A stretch of DNA of 20,971 nt from Erysipelotrichaceae bacterium (GTDB lineage Bacteria > Bacillota_I > Bacilli_A > Erysipelotrichales > Erysipelotrichaceae), in the NCBI GenBank assembly GCA_020026035.1, contig JAHHRC010000017.1, positions 1 through 20,971 of the forward strand. The letters run 5' to 3'. The notes under the pieces were generated by a model. That model did not search any database. It saw nothing but the letters and a program-made list of their open reading frames with translations, and had not been told where the DNA came from. Made by a program: the position numbers and the translations under genes. Shown here piece by piece: positions 8,064 through 16,176 of the stretch (its first letter is position 1; every line of letters begins with the position of its first letter).

Positions 8064-8068
8064 TTGTG

Positions 8069-8077
8069 TGGTATAGT
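8069..8077 (+). promoter_or_regulatory. Extended -10 promoter of hflX
   Basis: TG-G-TATAGT is an extended -10, placed just after the oxidoreductase stop and 24 bases before the hflX start. I see no good -35. Confidence 0.5.
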
Positions 8078-8100
8078 TTTTGCATTGATTGGAGTATTGA

Positions 8101-9348
8101 ATGAGCGATAGAAGAGCGGTACTGGTTGGCCTTGTCTTGCCGGAAAATGAGTTGGTGTTTGATGAAGTATTTGCGGAGTGTGAGGAGTTGTGTCGTGCTT
8201 GTTTGATTGAAGTGGATGCGAAACTGACACAGAAGATTGATCGTTATGATCCAAAGTACGGAATGCGGTCTGGGAAGTTGCAGGAGTTAAAGAGTCTTGT
8301 AGAGCAATTTGATGTGGACGTTGTAGTGTTTGCGAATAATTTGAGTATTACGGTTGCTAAGCGGGTGCATGAAGTTTTAGGTGTTACAGTGATTGATCGT
8401 ACGTCTTTGATTCTTGAGATTTTTTCAATGCGAGCAAAGACCAAACAAGCAATGATTCAAGTAGAGATGGCACGTCTTCAATACGATTTACCACGTTTGA
8501 CGTTGGATGTTGAAAAAGAGTCGCATTCACGAGGTGGTGGCTTTAAGAACCGTGGCGCTGGTGAGATGCGTTCGAGTTTGATTCAACGCAAATACAAAGA
8601 GCGGATTAAGTATTTGAAGAAAGAATTGGAATTGATTCAAAAGAATGGTGAGATTGCCGAGCATCGAAGAAATAAGTCCTTGCTTGCAAAGGCGGCGTTA
8701 GTTGGCTATACGAATGTGGGAAAGTCGTCGTTGATGAATGCGATGTTAGGATTAAACCATCGAGAAGATGCGACGGTATTTGAAAAGGATATGTTGTTTG
8801 CGACCTTGGATACAAGTGTTCGGAATTTGAAATATGGTTCAAAAGAGTTCTTGTTGTACGATACGGTTGGTTTTGTAAGTGATTTACCACAACCATTGAT
8901 TGATGCCTTTAAGTCGACGTTAGATGCGGCAATTCATGCGGATCTTTTGATTCATGTAGTAGATGCGAGTAATCCAAATTGGCAAGAAAAGGCTATGGTT
9001 ACAGAAGAAACGTTAAAGGAAATCGGAGCAGGCGATATTCCGATGATTCGAGTCTTTAATAAGATTGACTTGATTGAAGAGGATGCGCATATGCCACTTG
9101 GGATTTGTATTTCCTGCAAAGAGAAGATTGGCATTGAAGAGCTTGTGGAAAGTTGTTTGGAAATGCTGTATCCGATTGAAAAGTCAATGGAATGTCTTGT
9201 TCCATATAGTGAGATGGCTTTGTTGCAAAAGAATCGCAAGGTCATGGATGTTGAGATTGTGGAGTATTTAGAAGATGGTCAACGTGTGCGTTTGGCTGGT
9301 GAAAAGGAACGCTTGAAGGCGTTTGATGAGTTTGTGATTGAAGGATGA
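8101..9348 (+). CDS. hflX: GTPase HflX
   Basis: A 415-residue translational GTPase of the Obg-HflX superfamily, which binds the 50S subunit and in several bacteria splits or rescues stalled ribosomes under stress. The N-terminal HflX domain (~1-155) includes the glycine-rich linker GGGFKNRGAGE (144-154); family members usually have RGPGE there, so the Pro is Ala. A coiled coil (~160-190) leads to the G domain: G1 GYTNVGKSS (202-210), G3 DTVGF (254-258), G4 NKID (320-323) and G5 SCK (338-340). The switch region ATLDTS is present. The length is normal. GGAG (8091-8094) lies six bases before the ATG. An extended -10 promoter precedes it and a hairpin terminator follows the stop directly. Confidence 0.96.
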   Translation: MSDRRAVLVGLVLPENELVFDEVFAECEELCRACLIEVDAKLTQKIDRYDPKYGMRSGKLQELKSLVEQFDVDVVVFANNLSITVAKRVHEVLGVTVIDRTSLILEIFSMRAKTKQAMIQVEMARLQYDLPRLTLDVEKESHSRGGGFKNRGAGEMRSSLIQRKYKERIKYLKKELELIQKNGEIAEHRRNKSLLAKAALVGYTNVGKSSLMNAMLGLNHREDATVFEKDMLFATLDTSVRNLKYGSKEFLLYDTVGFVSDLPQPLIDAFKSTLDAAIHADLLIHVVDASNPNWQEKAMVTEETLKEIGAGDIPMIRVFNKIDLIEEDAHMPLGICISCKEKIGIEELVESCLEMLYPIEKSMECLVPYSEMALLQKNRKVMDVEIVEYLEDGQRVRLAGEKERLKAFDEFVIEG

Positions 9349-9372
9349 GCGGAGTGAGAGCTTCGCTTTTTT
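9348..9372 (+). terminator. Intrinsic terminator of hflX
   Basis: AGCGGAG (9348-9354) pairs with CTTCGCT (9361-9367) with one G-T pair. A T run continues to 9372. The hairpin begins at the last base of the hflX stop codon. Confidence 0.75.
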
Positions 9373-9374
9373 GA

Positions 9375-9509
9375 TTGGTTGGCATAGTGTTTTATTTCTA
9401 TGAAACGGTAGATGGTATTGAGCATGGATTGCATTGCTTTTCAAACAAGGAGTAGTTTGCGATTTTGTTGAGTGTTGCGTTTGTTGTATATAAGAAACGC
9501 TATGTGTAA
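9375..9509 (+). pseudogene. Possible remnant of a small membrane protein gene
   Basis: One reading frame between two terminators looks protein-like: 26 codons from TTG 9375 to a TAG at 9453, then 17 more in-frame codons, beginning FAILLSVAFVVYKKRY, to a TAA at 9507. The second part looks like a membrane helix with a basic end. Read through the TAG it would be a short protein of about 44 residues, but there is no SD at the start. It may be a decayed gene or chance. Apart from this and the flanking hairpins, I see nothing else in the 229-base spacer. Confidence 0.2.
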
Positions 9510-9516
9510 AAAAAGG

Positions 9517-9544
9517 GACACCTCTGAATGTGAGGTGTCTTTTT
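9517..9544. terminator. Strong hairpin terminator before the 806-residue gene
   Basis: GACACCTC (9517-9524) and GAGGTGTC (9532-9539) form a perfect 8-bp stem with a 7-base loop, with A residues before and T residues (9540-9544) after. It could stop transcription from either side and isolates the next gene's promoter. Confidence 0.8.
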
Positions 9545-9547
9545 GAG

Positions 9548-9556
9548 TGGTATAAT
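9548..9556 (+). promoter_or_regulatory. Extended -10 promoter of the 806-residue gene
   Basis: TG-G-TATAAT is a perfect extended -10 immediately after the terminator; the start codon is 21 bases downstream. No convincing -35 is visible. Confidence 0.6.
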
Positions 9557-9577
9557 TGGTTTATATGTGAGGTATTT

Positions 9578-11998
9578 ATGAACGAATTAGAGAAGAACCA
9601 AGGACAGTTTGCGCTTGGGATGTATGAAGGAAACGATGAATCGATAGATGTGACGTATTCTTATCGGATTGTTGATCAAAAGCTTTTAACACATGGAACA
9701 GAAATGTTTGAAGGTGTTGAAGCGGCGTATGATGATTTGGAAGAATTTGAATTTGAGGAACATGTTAGTGAAGACCATAAGTTGTATTACCTTTTAGCTG
9801 CGACAAGTGGAATTGCGTGTGCAAGTACGCAGGGCGTTGTTGGGATGATGGTTGGTGCGAGTTCGAAGGCGCTTAAATCTTTTAAGGGAATTGAAGAAAA
9901 GGAACTTCCAAAGATTTTGCAAACGCTGAATGTCTTTGGTGGAAATGAGAAGACGGTATCGGATTTGATTCGTAAAGTGTTGAAGAAGACAGATACGTGG
10001 TCTGATTTTGTGTTGGATGAGTTGATGGCTGGAAAGCTTGAGGAATTAGAAGGCGTTGAGATCAGTGCTTCTTATCTTGGGTTGTTAGCGAGTTTAGCGG
10101 AACAATTCTATGGAGCGAAGGTTGTCATTCGCTTTAGTGAGAAGAAAGGCTTCTATTTGAAGTTTGTATCGCGTAAGAAGAAATCTGGAACGAATTATAT
10201 TGGAAAAGGCATCCAAGAGAAGTTGTTCTTTGGGATTATCAACTGGATGGTTGGATCAGCGATGAATCTTGGAACGAAGTCGGTGGATGATCTTGTGGAA
10301 AATGGCTTACCAAGAAAGCTTGCAGAGATGATTTGCGACTTAGCGAAGTGTCCGCAGATTGAAGCGATGAAGGAAGCGTATAAGAATGATAATACGAAGG
10401 TTGCCGAGTGGATGTTAGACCTTTTAAAGAGTCGTAATATTACGTTCTCATTGAGGTCGGAATTACAATTGACAAGTGATGTTGTAAAACAAGTGTTGCC
10501 GGTATGTTTTAATGAGATCTTTACGCGTTGTACCTATATGGTGTTGCGCTTTATTGAAGAAAGTAAGCGAATGAGCTTTGAAGAAATGAAAGAGAATTCG
10601 TTTGCAGGAATACTTCCAACAACGAAAGATAATCGCTTATTAATACGGATGCTTACCATTTCAAGTGGAGTGTTTGTAAGTACGGATCTTGTGCGTGCTG
10701 CAATCTTAGCGCAGTTTAAAGGTGGAAGCTTTGCGAGCTTTGTTGAAAATATTAACATTGTTGGTGTTGGTCGTTTTGGCTTTGCGGTTGCGGTGGATGC
10801 AGAGTACATTGTGCAGGATTTGAAGAAGTTGTTTGAAAAGAAAGTGAAGTCGGAAAAGATGGCACGGGATGATTCGTTAGAAGTGGTGGATTTAGAATCG
10901 ACACTTCCGATGGAACAGTATCGGGTATTGTTGAATCTTGAGTATTGGATGGTGCAGTACGACATTCGTTCGGATTTACAACGAAGTGAGATTGCAAAGA
11001 AGAAAGCGAGTTGGTTAGCTTCTTGGAAGGCATTGAAGGAAGAGCAGTTTGAAGCGATTAAGAAGCTTGGGCCTGTTTCCTTTGAGGTGTTGTTCTTAGA
11101 AAAGGAAAAGGACTTGTATACCTATATTGAAACGTTGGTAGATACAAGTGGCGATGATCGTTGGGTAAAAACGGTTGTGCTGTTTGCGTTGTTTTTTAAA
11201 CCATATGAACCGCTAGGGGATGCGGAAGTAGAAGAGGTAAAGAAGTTTGCTTTACCATTTAAGAAAGAAAAGGATTTGGTAAGTAGTGCAAAGTATAATC
11301 CACTTGCGTATATGCCAACCTTTGGAACACGACAATCGTATGTGATTGAAGCGGAAGCGAATCACTTATATGAAGTCTATAATTCTTATTATGACAAGGT
11401 GTCTGGCAATAAGATGAATAAGATTAAGCAAGTTGTTACGACAAGTGTTGCGGTTGCTGGAGCTGGAGCTGCTGCGGCAGTGTTTGCGCCAGCGATTGCG
11501 GTCATTGGTGTTGGTGCTTGTGGAGGTGGTGCTGGTTTGGCTGGTGCTGCTTTGGTGAATCATTGTTTAGCGACAGTTGGCGGTGGTGCGATTGCGGCTG
11601 GTGGCTTTGGTATGGCTGGTGGTACAGCGATTATTGCAGGATCTGGTGCGATGATTGGTTTAGTAGGTGGTGGCCTTGTGTCGGGCGCGACGTTTAAGCT
11701 TGCCGTCATGAAGGAAGACTTCTTAAAGATGTGGTGTGAATTCTTGACCCTTGCAAAGCTTGAGTATGTGCATCAAGAAGGGGGAATCGAGCGCATTTCG
11801 AAGATGCGTGATGATATGGAACTGATTGAATCGAAAGTGCAGTACGATATTCAGATTCAAAAGGATTCGCTTGCGGAAGGTCGTTTTGAAACGAGTGAAC
11901 AAAAGAATAGCCAGAAGGTGTTGTTAAAACAATGCGAAGATATGCTTGTGTATATTACGAATACGAAGAAGGAATTGAATGGTTTGATCAGCGCTTGA
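9578..11998 (+). CDS. Large protein with glycine-zipper-like membrane region, function unknown
   Basis: 806 residues, not recognised as a named family. Residues ~68-95 form a hydrophobic, small-residue-rich segment (LLAATSGIACAS and following). The middle (~100-610) is mainly helical and charged, with conserved-looking stretches such as VLPVCFNEIFTRCTYMVLRF. Residues ~622-705 are extremely rich in Gly and Ala in small-xxx-small spacing (for example AIAAGGFGMAGG), typical of tightly packed membrane hairpins or pore-like assemblies. The C-terminal ~100 residues are charged and probably coiled coil. There is no signal peptide. GTGAGG (9567-9572) lies five bases before ATG 9578; an earlier in-frame TTG at 9530 lies inside the terminator and is rejected. 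The gene appears monocistronic with its own extended -10 promoter. I have a vague memory of similar large proteins in gut Firmicutes but cannot name one. Confidence 0.75.
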   Translation: MNELEKNQGQFALGMYEGNDESIDVTYSYRIVDQKLLTHGTEMFEGVEAAYDDLEEFEFEEHVSEDHKLYYLLAATSGIACASTQGVVGMMVGASSKALKSFKGIEEKELPKILQTLNVFGGNEKTVSDLIRKVLKKTDTWSDFVLDELMAGKLEELEGVEISASYLGLLASLAEQFYGAKVVIRFSEKKGFYLKFVSRKKKSGTNYIGKGIQEKLFFGIINWMVGSAMNLGTKSVDDLVENGLPRKLAEMICDLAKCPQIEAMKEAYKNDNTKVAEWMLDLLKSRNITFSLRSELQLTSDVVKQVLPVCFNEIFTRCTYMVLRFIEESKRMSFEEMKENSFAGILPTTKDNRLLIRMLTISSGVFVSTDLVRAAILAQFKGGSFASFVENINIVGVGRFGFAVAVDAEYIVQDLKKLFEKKVKSEKMARDDSLEVVDLESTLPMEQYRVLLNLEYWMVQYDIRSDLQRSEIAKKKASWLASWKALKEEQFEAIKKLGPVSFEVLFLEKEKDLYTYIETLVDTSGDDRWVKTVVLFALFFKPYEPLGDAEVEEVKKFALPFKKEKDLVSSAKYNPLAYMPTFGTRQSYVIEAEANHLYEVYNSYYDKVSGNKMNKIKQVVTTSVAVAGAGAAAAVFAPAIAVIGVGACGGGAGLAGAALVNHCLATVGGGAIAAGGFGMAGGTAIIAGSGAMIGLVGGGLVSGATFKLAVMKEDFLKMWCEFLTLAKLEYVHQEGGIERISKMRDDMELIESKVQYDIQIQKDSLAEGRFETSEQKNSQKVLLKQCEDMLVYITNTKKELNGLISA

Positions 11999-12007
11999 TG
12001 TAAATTG

Positions 12008-12070
12008 TTTCATAAATGCTGTGTATTTTTATGAAAAAGTATGAAAAAGTAATGTGTTTAAGGTTTTCAT
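12008..12070. repeat. TTTCAT/ATGAAA repeat cluster upstream of the aminopeptidase promoter
   Basis: TTTCATAAA (12008-12016) and TTTATGAAA (12028-12036) form a 9-base inverted repeat. ATGAAAAAGT occurs twice in exact tandem (12031-12050), and TTTTCAT recurs at 12064-12070. There is no T run, so it is not a typical terminator. A regulator site is possible; AT-rich chance repetition is the alternative. Confidence 0.35.
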
Positions 12071-12082
12071 AGCATGGAATTG

Positions 12083-12091
12083 TGATATACT
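12083..12091 (+). promoter_or_regulatory. Extended -10 promoter of the M18 aminopeptidase
   Basis: TG-A-TATACT is an extended -10, 46 bases before the start codon. The upstream -35 region is poor. Confidence 0.5.
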
Positions 12092-12137
12092 TAGTGGAGT
12101 TTGAGTGATCAAATTGTTTAGAAATATGGAGGATTTT

Positions 12138-13520
12138 ATGGAACAGAAAAAAGTATTTAAAACTGTTTGGGAAAAGTATGATGAATATGGTTTAAACTGT
12201 ATTACAAACTTTGGTGAAGATTACCGTCAGTTCTTATCCGTTGCTAAGACAGAACGTGAATTTGTGACTGAATCAATTAAGTTAGTAGAAGATCGTGGAT
12301 TTGTAAATCTTGATAGTGTAAAGGGTGCTTTGAAGCCTGGACAAAAGATTTATGCAGTCAATAAGAATAAGAATTTAGCTGTCTTTGTGATTGGTGAAAA
12401 GCCACTTACAGAAGGTATGAATATTCTTGGTGCGCATATTGACTCACCACGTATCGATTTAAAACAAAAGCCAATCTATGAAAAGAATGGTTTAGTATTG
12501 TTTGATACACACTATTATGGTGGTATTAAGAAGTACCAATGGGTTGCACGTCCGATGGCGTTGCATGGTGTTGTTTGCCGTAAGGATGGAACTTCGGTAA
12601 ATATCGTTGTTGGGGAAAACCCAAATGACCCAGTTGTTGGTATTAGTGATCTATTGATTCACTTAGCTGGTAAGCAAATGTCAAAGCCTGGTTCTACTGT
12701 TGTAGAAGGGGAAGATTTGAATCTATTGGTAGGTTCTACTCCTAAGAAGGATTGCGAAAAGGATCCTGTGAAGGCATATCTATTAGACCTATTGAAGGAA
12801 AAGTACGATATTGAAGAAGAAGACTTTGTGTCTGCGGAAATCGAAATTGTACCAGCTGGTCCTGCACGTGATTATGGTCTAGATCGTTCGATGATTATGG
12901 GATATGGACACGATGACCGTGTTTGTGCCTATACTTCCTTAAGAGCGATTCTTGATATGAAAACACCAATGCATACATCTTGTGTAATCTTGACAGATAA
13001 GGAAGAAATTGGTTCTGTTGGGGCAACGGGTGCGCATTCGAGATGGTTTGAAATGCTTTGTGCAAAGCTATTGAACTTGAATGGCATTACAAGCATTGTG
13101 GAATTGAACGAAATGTATTCGAATTGTTCGATGTTGTCGAGCGATGTGTCGGCGGCGTTTGATCCAAACTATGCAGAAGTAAATGATCCAAACAACTGTG
13201 CATACTTTGGTAAGGGTGTTGTGTTCAACAAGTATACAGGTGCTAGAGGGAAATCTGGTTCCAATGATGCAAACCCTGAATTCATTGCGAAGATTCGTAA
13301 GGCTTTAGCAGAAGATGATATTATGTATCAAACATCTGAATTGGGTGCTGTTGATGTTGGTGGTGGAGGAACAATCGCCTACATTCTTGCCCAATTGAAC
13401 ATGGATGTCATTGATGCTGGTATTGCCGTACAAAACATGCATGCGCCTTGTGAAATCGTTTCAAAGGCAGACGTCTATGAAGCGTATCGTGCATATGTTT
13501 CATTCTTAAAGCGTCTCTAA
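12138..13520 (+). CDS. M18 family metallo-aminopeptidase
   Basis: A 460-residue cytoplasmic zinc aminopeptidase of peptidase family M18 (aspartyl aminopeptidase type), which removes N-terminal residues from peptides. The metal ligands and catalytic acid are recognisable: H100 in GAHIDSP, D259 or D260 in GYGHDDR, the EE pair at 289-290 in DKEEIGSVGATG, D336 in SSDVSAAFDP and H435 in NMHAPCE. The length is normal for bacterial M18. GGAGG (12128-12132) sits five bases before ATG 12138; an in-frame GTG at 12105 has no SD. Codons are less G/T-skewed than in neighbouring genes, as in well-expressed housekeeping genes. It is monocistronic, with its own promoter and terminator. Confidence 0.95.
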   Translation: MEQKKVFKTVWEKYDEYGLNCITNFGEDYRQFLSVAKTEREFVTESIKLVEDRGFVNLDSVKGALKPGQKIYAVNKNKNLAVFVIGEKPLTEGMNILGAHIDSPRIDLKQKPIYEKNGLVLFDTHYYGGIKKYQWVARPMALHGVVCRKDGTSVNIVVGENPNDPVVGISDLLIHLAGKQMSKPGSTVVEGEDLNLLVGSTPKKDCEKDPVKAYLLDLLKEKYDIEEEDFVSAEIEIVPAGPARDYGLDRSMIMGYGHDDRVCAYTSLRAILDMKTPMHTSCVILTDKEEIGSVGATGAHSRWFEMLCAKLLNLNGITSIVELNEMYSNCSMLSSDVSAAFDPNYAEVNDPNNCAYFGKGVVFNKYTGARGKSGSNDANPEFIAKIRKALAEDDIMYQTSELGAVDVGGGGTIAYILAQLNMDVIDAGIAVQNMHAPCEIVSKADVYEAYRAYVSFLKRL

Positions 13521-13528
13521 TTGCTTAT

Positions 13529-13561
13529 AACCTGGAAGGTGTATTCCTTCTAGGTTTTTTT
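13529..13561 (+). terminator. Intrinsic terminator of the M18 gene
   Basis: The arms 13529-13539 and 13546-13556 form an 11-bp stem with one G-T pair and a 6-base loop, followed by T residues to 13561. Confidence 0.85.
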
Positions 13562-13564
13562 CTA

Positions 13565-13573
13565 TGGTATACT
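13565..13573 (+). promoter_or_regulatory. Extended -10 promoter of the DUF389 gene
   Basis: TG-G-TATACT lies directly after the preceding terminator, 23 bases before the chosen start. The -35 position falls inside the terminator stem, so recognition probably rests on the extended -10. Confidence 0.5.
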
Positions 13574-13595
13574 TTGAAAACGGAAGGTAATGAGT

Positions 13596-15017
13596 ATGAC
13601 AAAACGAATTGAAGAAGTAGAAACTTGGAAAGAATATACGCATAAGACGTTGCGGCATGTGTTTTCTTTGAAAGAAGATCAAGCAACTAGAGCAGTGATT
13701 ACGAAGCGTATTGAAGAAAATGCAAGAGTGACGGGTACGAACATGTATATCTTGATTCTTGCGATATTGATTGCAAGTATTGGGTTGAACATGGACTCAA
13801 CGGCGGTTGTTATTGGGGCGATGTTAATTAGTCCGTTGATGAGTGTTATTATTTCGATTGCCGATGCGATTGCGAATCATGATTTGAATGAGTTACGGGT
13901 TGGGTTGAAACGATTCTTATTCCAGATTAGTGTATCGATTATTACATCGTGGATTTATTTCTCGCTTTCTCCAATGTCTGTTGCGTCCAATGAGCTATTA
14001 TCAAGAACGCATCCAACGTTCTGGGATGTCATTATTGCGACAACGGGAGGATTTGCGGCGATTATTGCGAATACCCGTAAGTCAACGGTCACAAATGTTA
14101 TTCCAGGGGCTGCGATTGCGACGGCGTTGATGCCACCGCTATGTACGGTTGGGTATAGTTTGTCGAGTCATAGTTGGTCGTATGCGTTTGGAGCGTTTTA
14201 TTTGTTCTTTATTAATTCGATCTTTATTGCTATGGCTTCAGTACTTGGTTTGTACATTATGGGGCTTACAAGAAATGATCATTTGGTAAAGTCAAAGAAG
14301 CGTTTGATTAGTATTATTACGATTGTGGCTGTTGTGGCGGTTCCTTCGGCCTTTATGGGTGTGGAATCGGTGCGTGAGTCAACGATTGAAAGTAATGTGA
14401 AACAGTATGTCGAAGATCAGTTTGTCTTTGATAATACAGCGGTAGTAAAGACAAGTTATTCAAGAGATTTGATGCGAATTAATGTGGCTTTGATTGGGGA
14501 TTTTGTGCCAGAAGATAAGATCAAAGAGATTGAAGCGAAGGCTTCGTTGTATCGCTTAGATGACTATACGATTCGTGTCACACAGACATCCTTAGAACAA
14601 GGTATGAGTGAAGAAGAGGTTCGTAACTTATTAGCACAAGAGGAAGATCGTGTGCTATCTTCTACCCAAGAAACGAATAAGTTACTACAAGAAGCACAGG
14701 CGTTATTGGATGCACAAGCGGCTGCGAAACAGTTGCGTTATAAGACAGCGGATGAGTTGTTGGTGTTATATCCAGAAGTGAAGTCGTGTGGCTTTAGTGA
14801 AATGCGTAATGCGGACGGTGAGACGGTTTCTGAATTGATTCTTGTAGTGGATGAGTTGATGGAAGAAGAGAAGGTTGAAATCATTGGTAAGTGGGTGCGT
14901 TCGAAGTTTGAAATGGATGAGCGTGTTCTTGAGATTGTGCAAGTGGAATCGTCTTCTTTAAAGCATTTACAACAGGAAGAAGTACGTGAAGAAGTTGTGG
15001 AAGAAGTGGTTGAATAA
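13596..15017 (+). CDS. DUF389 family membrane protein
   Basis: A 473-residue protein of the DUF389 family. A polar N-terminus (~1-45) is followed by a multi-helix membrane domain (~48-255) with the family's conserved stretches: STAVVIGAMLISPLMS (68-83) and IPGAAIATALMPPL (169-182). A cytoplasmic-looking C-terminal region (~265-460) follows. The tail is a short Glu/Val repeat (EEVREEVVEEVVE). The family's biochemical role is not established. ATG 13596 is eight bases from GGAAGG (13582-13587); the earlier ATG 13590 is only two bases away, so I prefer the second. It is a single gene between two terminators. Confidence 0.88.
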   Translation: MTKRIEEVETWKEYTHKTLRHVFSLKEDQATRAVITKRIEENARVTGTNMYILILAILIASIGLNMDSTAVVIGAMLISPLMSVIISIADAIANHDLNELRVGLKRFLFQISVSIITSWIYFSLSPMSVASNELLSRTHPTFWDVIIATTGGFAAIIANTRKSTVTNVIPGAAIATALMPPLCTVGYSLSSHSWSYAFGAFYLFFINSIFIAMASVLGLYIMGLTRNDHLVKSKKRLISIITIVAVVAVPSAFMGVESVRESTIESNVKQYVEDQFVFDNTAVVKTSYSRDLMRINVALIGDFVPEDKIKEIEAKASLYRLDDYTIRVTQTSLEQGMSEEEVRNLLAQEEDRVLSSTQETNKLLQEAQALLDAQAAAKQLRYKTADELLVLYPEVKSCGFSEMRNADGETVSELILVVDELMEEEKVEIIGKWVRSKFEMDERVLEIVQVESSSLKHLQQEEVREEVVEEVVE

Positions 15018-15038
15018 AGGTGCTTAGGCGCCTTTTTT
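15017..15038 (+). terminator. Intrinsic terminator of the DUF389 gene
   Basis: AAGGTGC (15017-15023) pairs with GCGCCTT (15028-15034) with one T-G pair around a TTAG loop, followed by T residues to 15038. The stem begins at the last base of the stop codon. Confidence 0.8.
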
Positions 15039-15060
15039 CATTGTTGGATAGGTGGTAGTT

Positions 15061-15069
15061 TGGTATATT
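15061..15069 (+). promoter_or_regulatory. Extended -10 promoter of the kinase-STAND module
   Basis: TG-G-TATATT lies 27 bases before the start of the first gene. No further promoter is obvious before the kinase gene, so it probably drives both. Confidence 0.45.
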
Positions 15070-15096
15070 TAGGATACATGGGAACTAGAGGAATGT

Positions 15097-16122
15097 ATGG
15101 ATACACGGGATATTTTGGATGAATTGTGTACAAGTGAATGTTTGGATGTGGAATCTTTTTTTGCATGCGATGCTTTGCCAACAGTGAATTCGTTACGGGC
15201 TGGTGTAAGTGATGTGTTGGGTGTTTTGGAAGAGGATGTATTAGGGGTTATGAAGAGGCTTTATAAGGAGCGTCTTCATAAGAGTATGCCAAGGTCGGTT
15301 GTGGAATGGTTGAAGGGGAGTGTTCCAAGCCTTAATAATCGTGTGAATAATTTTGATTTGTGTTTTGCGCTTGGTTTAAGTTTTGAAGAAACGAAGGTGT
15401 TTTTTGAGAAGTATTTCTATTCGTTGGCGTTTAACTACAAGAATTATATTGATGCAGTGTATGCCTATGCGTTGAAGAATCATAAGGACTATGCATTTGT
15501 GGAAGAATGTTTAGCGTCTTGCAAGATGGAAGAAGTGCGTGATTTTAGTGATACGAGTACGGTTGAGATTGAAGAGTATGTGTTGCAATGTACGGATGAT
15601 GGGTTGTTTGTGGCGTATTTGAAGGGGCATTGTTTAAGTCGTGAACTTTTTTATGCTAGGGCAAGGGATGAGATTAAAGGGTTTATATCCTTGTTTGGGT
15701 TTTCCACGCAGGCAAGTCTTCATGAGGCACTTATGGGGTTTAACTTCCAGTTGAATGAGAAGGAGTTGAACCATCGTGTCTTCTTACCGAAGGAATTTGT
15801 GGCGTCTTTACCGAATGATGGGACGCTTGGAAGGATTGTGAATGATCGGTATGAGAGTTATGAGACGTTACGGAAGACGTTGATGATTTTGTCGTTCTAT
15901 GACTTTTACAAAGATGCGAGTCAAGATGGGTTTGAAGATGAAGAAGAGATGATTCAAAACTTGATGGATTTCTATGAAGAAATGGACCAGAGGTTGTTGG
16001 AGTGTGGGTTTACTTCGATGTATGTGAAGAATCCATTTGATTATTTGTTGTTGTATTGTGCGAAGAGTGAAAGTCCATTGCATACGTTTTATGAGTTGAA
16101 TGATTTAAGGTTTGAGGAGTAG
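15097..16122 (+). CDS. Protein with a helical, possibly HTH-like domain; partner of kinase-STAND
   Basis: 341 residues, no named family recognised. Residues ~60-140 (around NRVNNFDLCFALGLSFEET and the following KNYIDAVYAYALKN) look like a compact all-helical domain. It resembles the region after the helix-turn-helix in a group of Firmicute proteins that I recall being encoded next to Ser/Thr kinase genes; this is memory, not a search result. Residues ~150-341 are helical and acidic, without recognisable motifs. There are no membrane segments or signal peptide. AGAGGAA (about 15087-15092) precedes ATG 15097. The stop lies 54 bases before the preferred start of the kinase-STAND gene, with no terminator between, so the two are probably co-transcribed. 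A DNA-binding, adaptor or kinase-substrate role is possible but unproven. Confidence 0.7.
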   Translation: MDTRDILDELCTSECLDVESFFACDALPTVNSLRAGVSDVLGVLEEDVLGVMKRLYKERLHKSMPRSVVEWLKGSVPSLNNRVNNFDLCFALGLSFEETKVFFEKYFYSLAFNYKNYIDAVYAYALKNHKDYAFVEECLASCKMEEVRDFSDTSTVEIEEYVLQCTDDGLFVAYLKGHCLSRELFYARARDEIKGFISLFGFSTQASLHEALMGFNFQLNEKELNHRVFLPKEFVASLPNDGTLGRIVNDRYESYETLRKTLMILSFYDFYKDASQDGFEDEEEMIQNLMDFYEEMDQRLLECGFTSMYVKNPFDYLLLYCAKSESPLHTFYELNDLRFEE

Positions 16123-16176
16123 TCGAAGGTATTTTTATAAGAGGTGTTTGATTCCTTGTATAGTAGGAATGAGGTG

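Noticed and set aside
10534..10965. 143-codon - strand frame inside the 806-residue gene
   Set aside because: Ser/Thr/Asn-rich translation with no motif or SD, fully opposite a longer frame with a good start.
12008..12036. Intrinsic terminator for the 806-residue gene
   Set aside because: The inverted repeat is A/T-only in most of its stem, has an 11-base loop and is followed by A residues instead of T residues on the + strand.
16123..16176. Separate promoter for the kinase-STAND gene
   Set aside because: Only a weak TTTTTATAA stretch is present, without a usable -35, so I treat the gene as co-transcribed with the preceding one.
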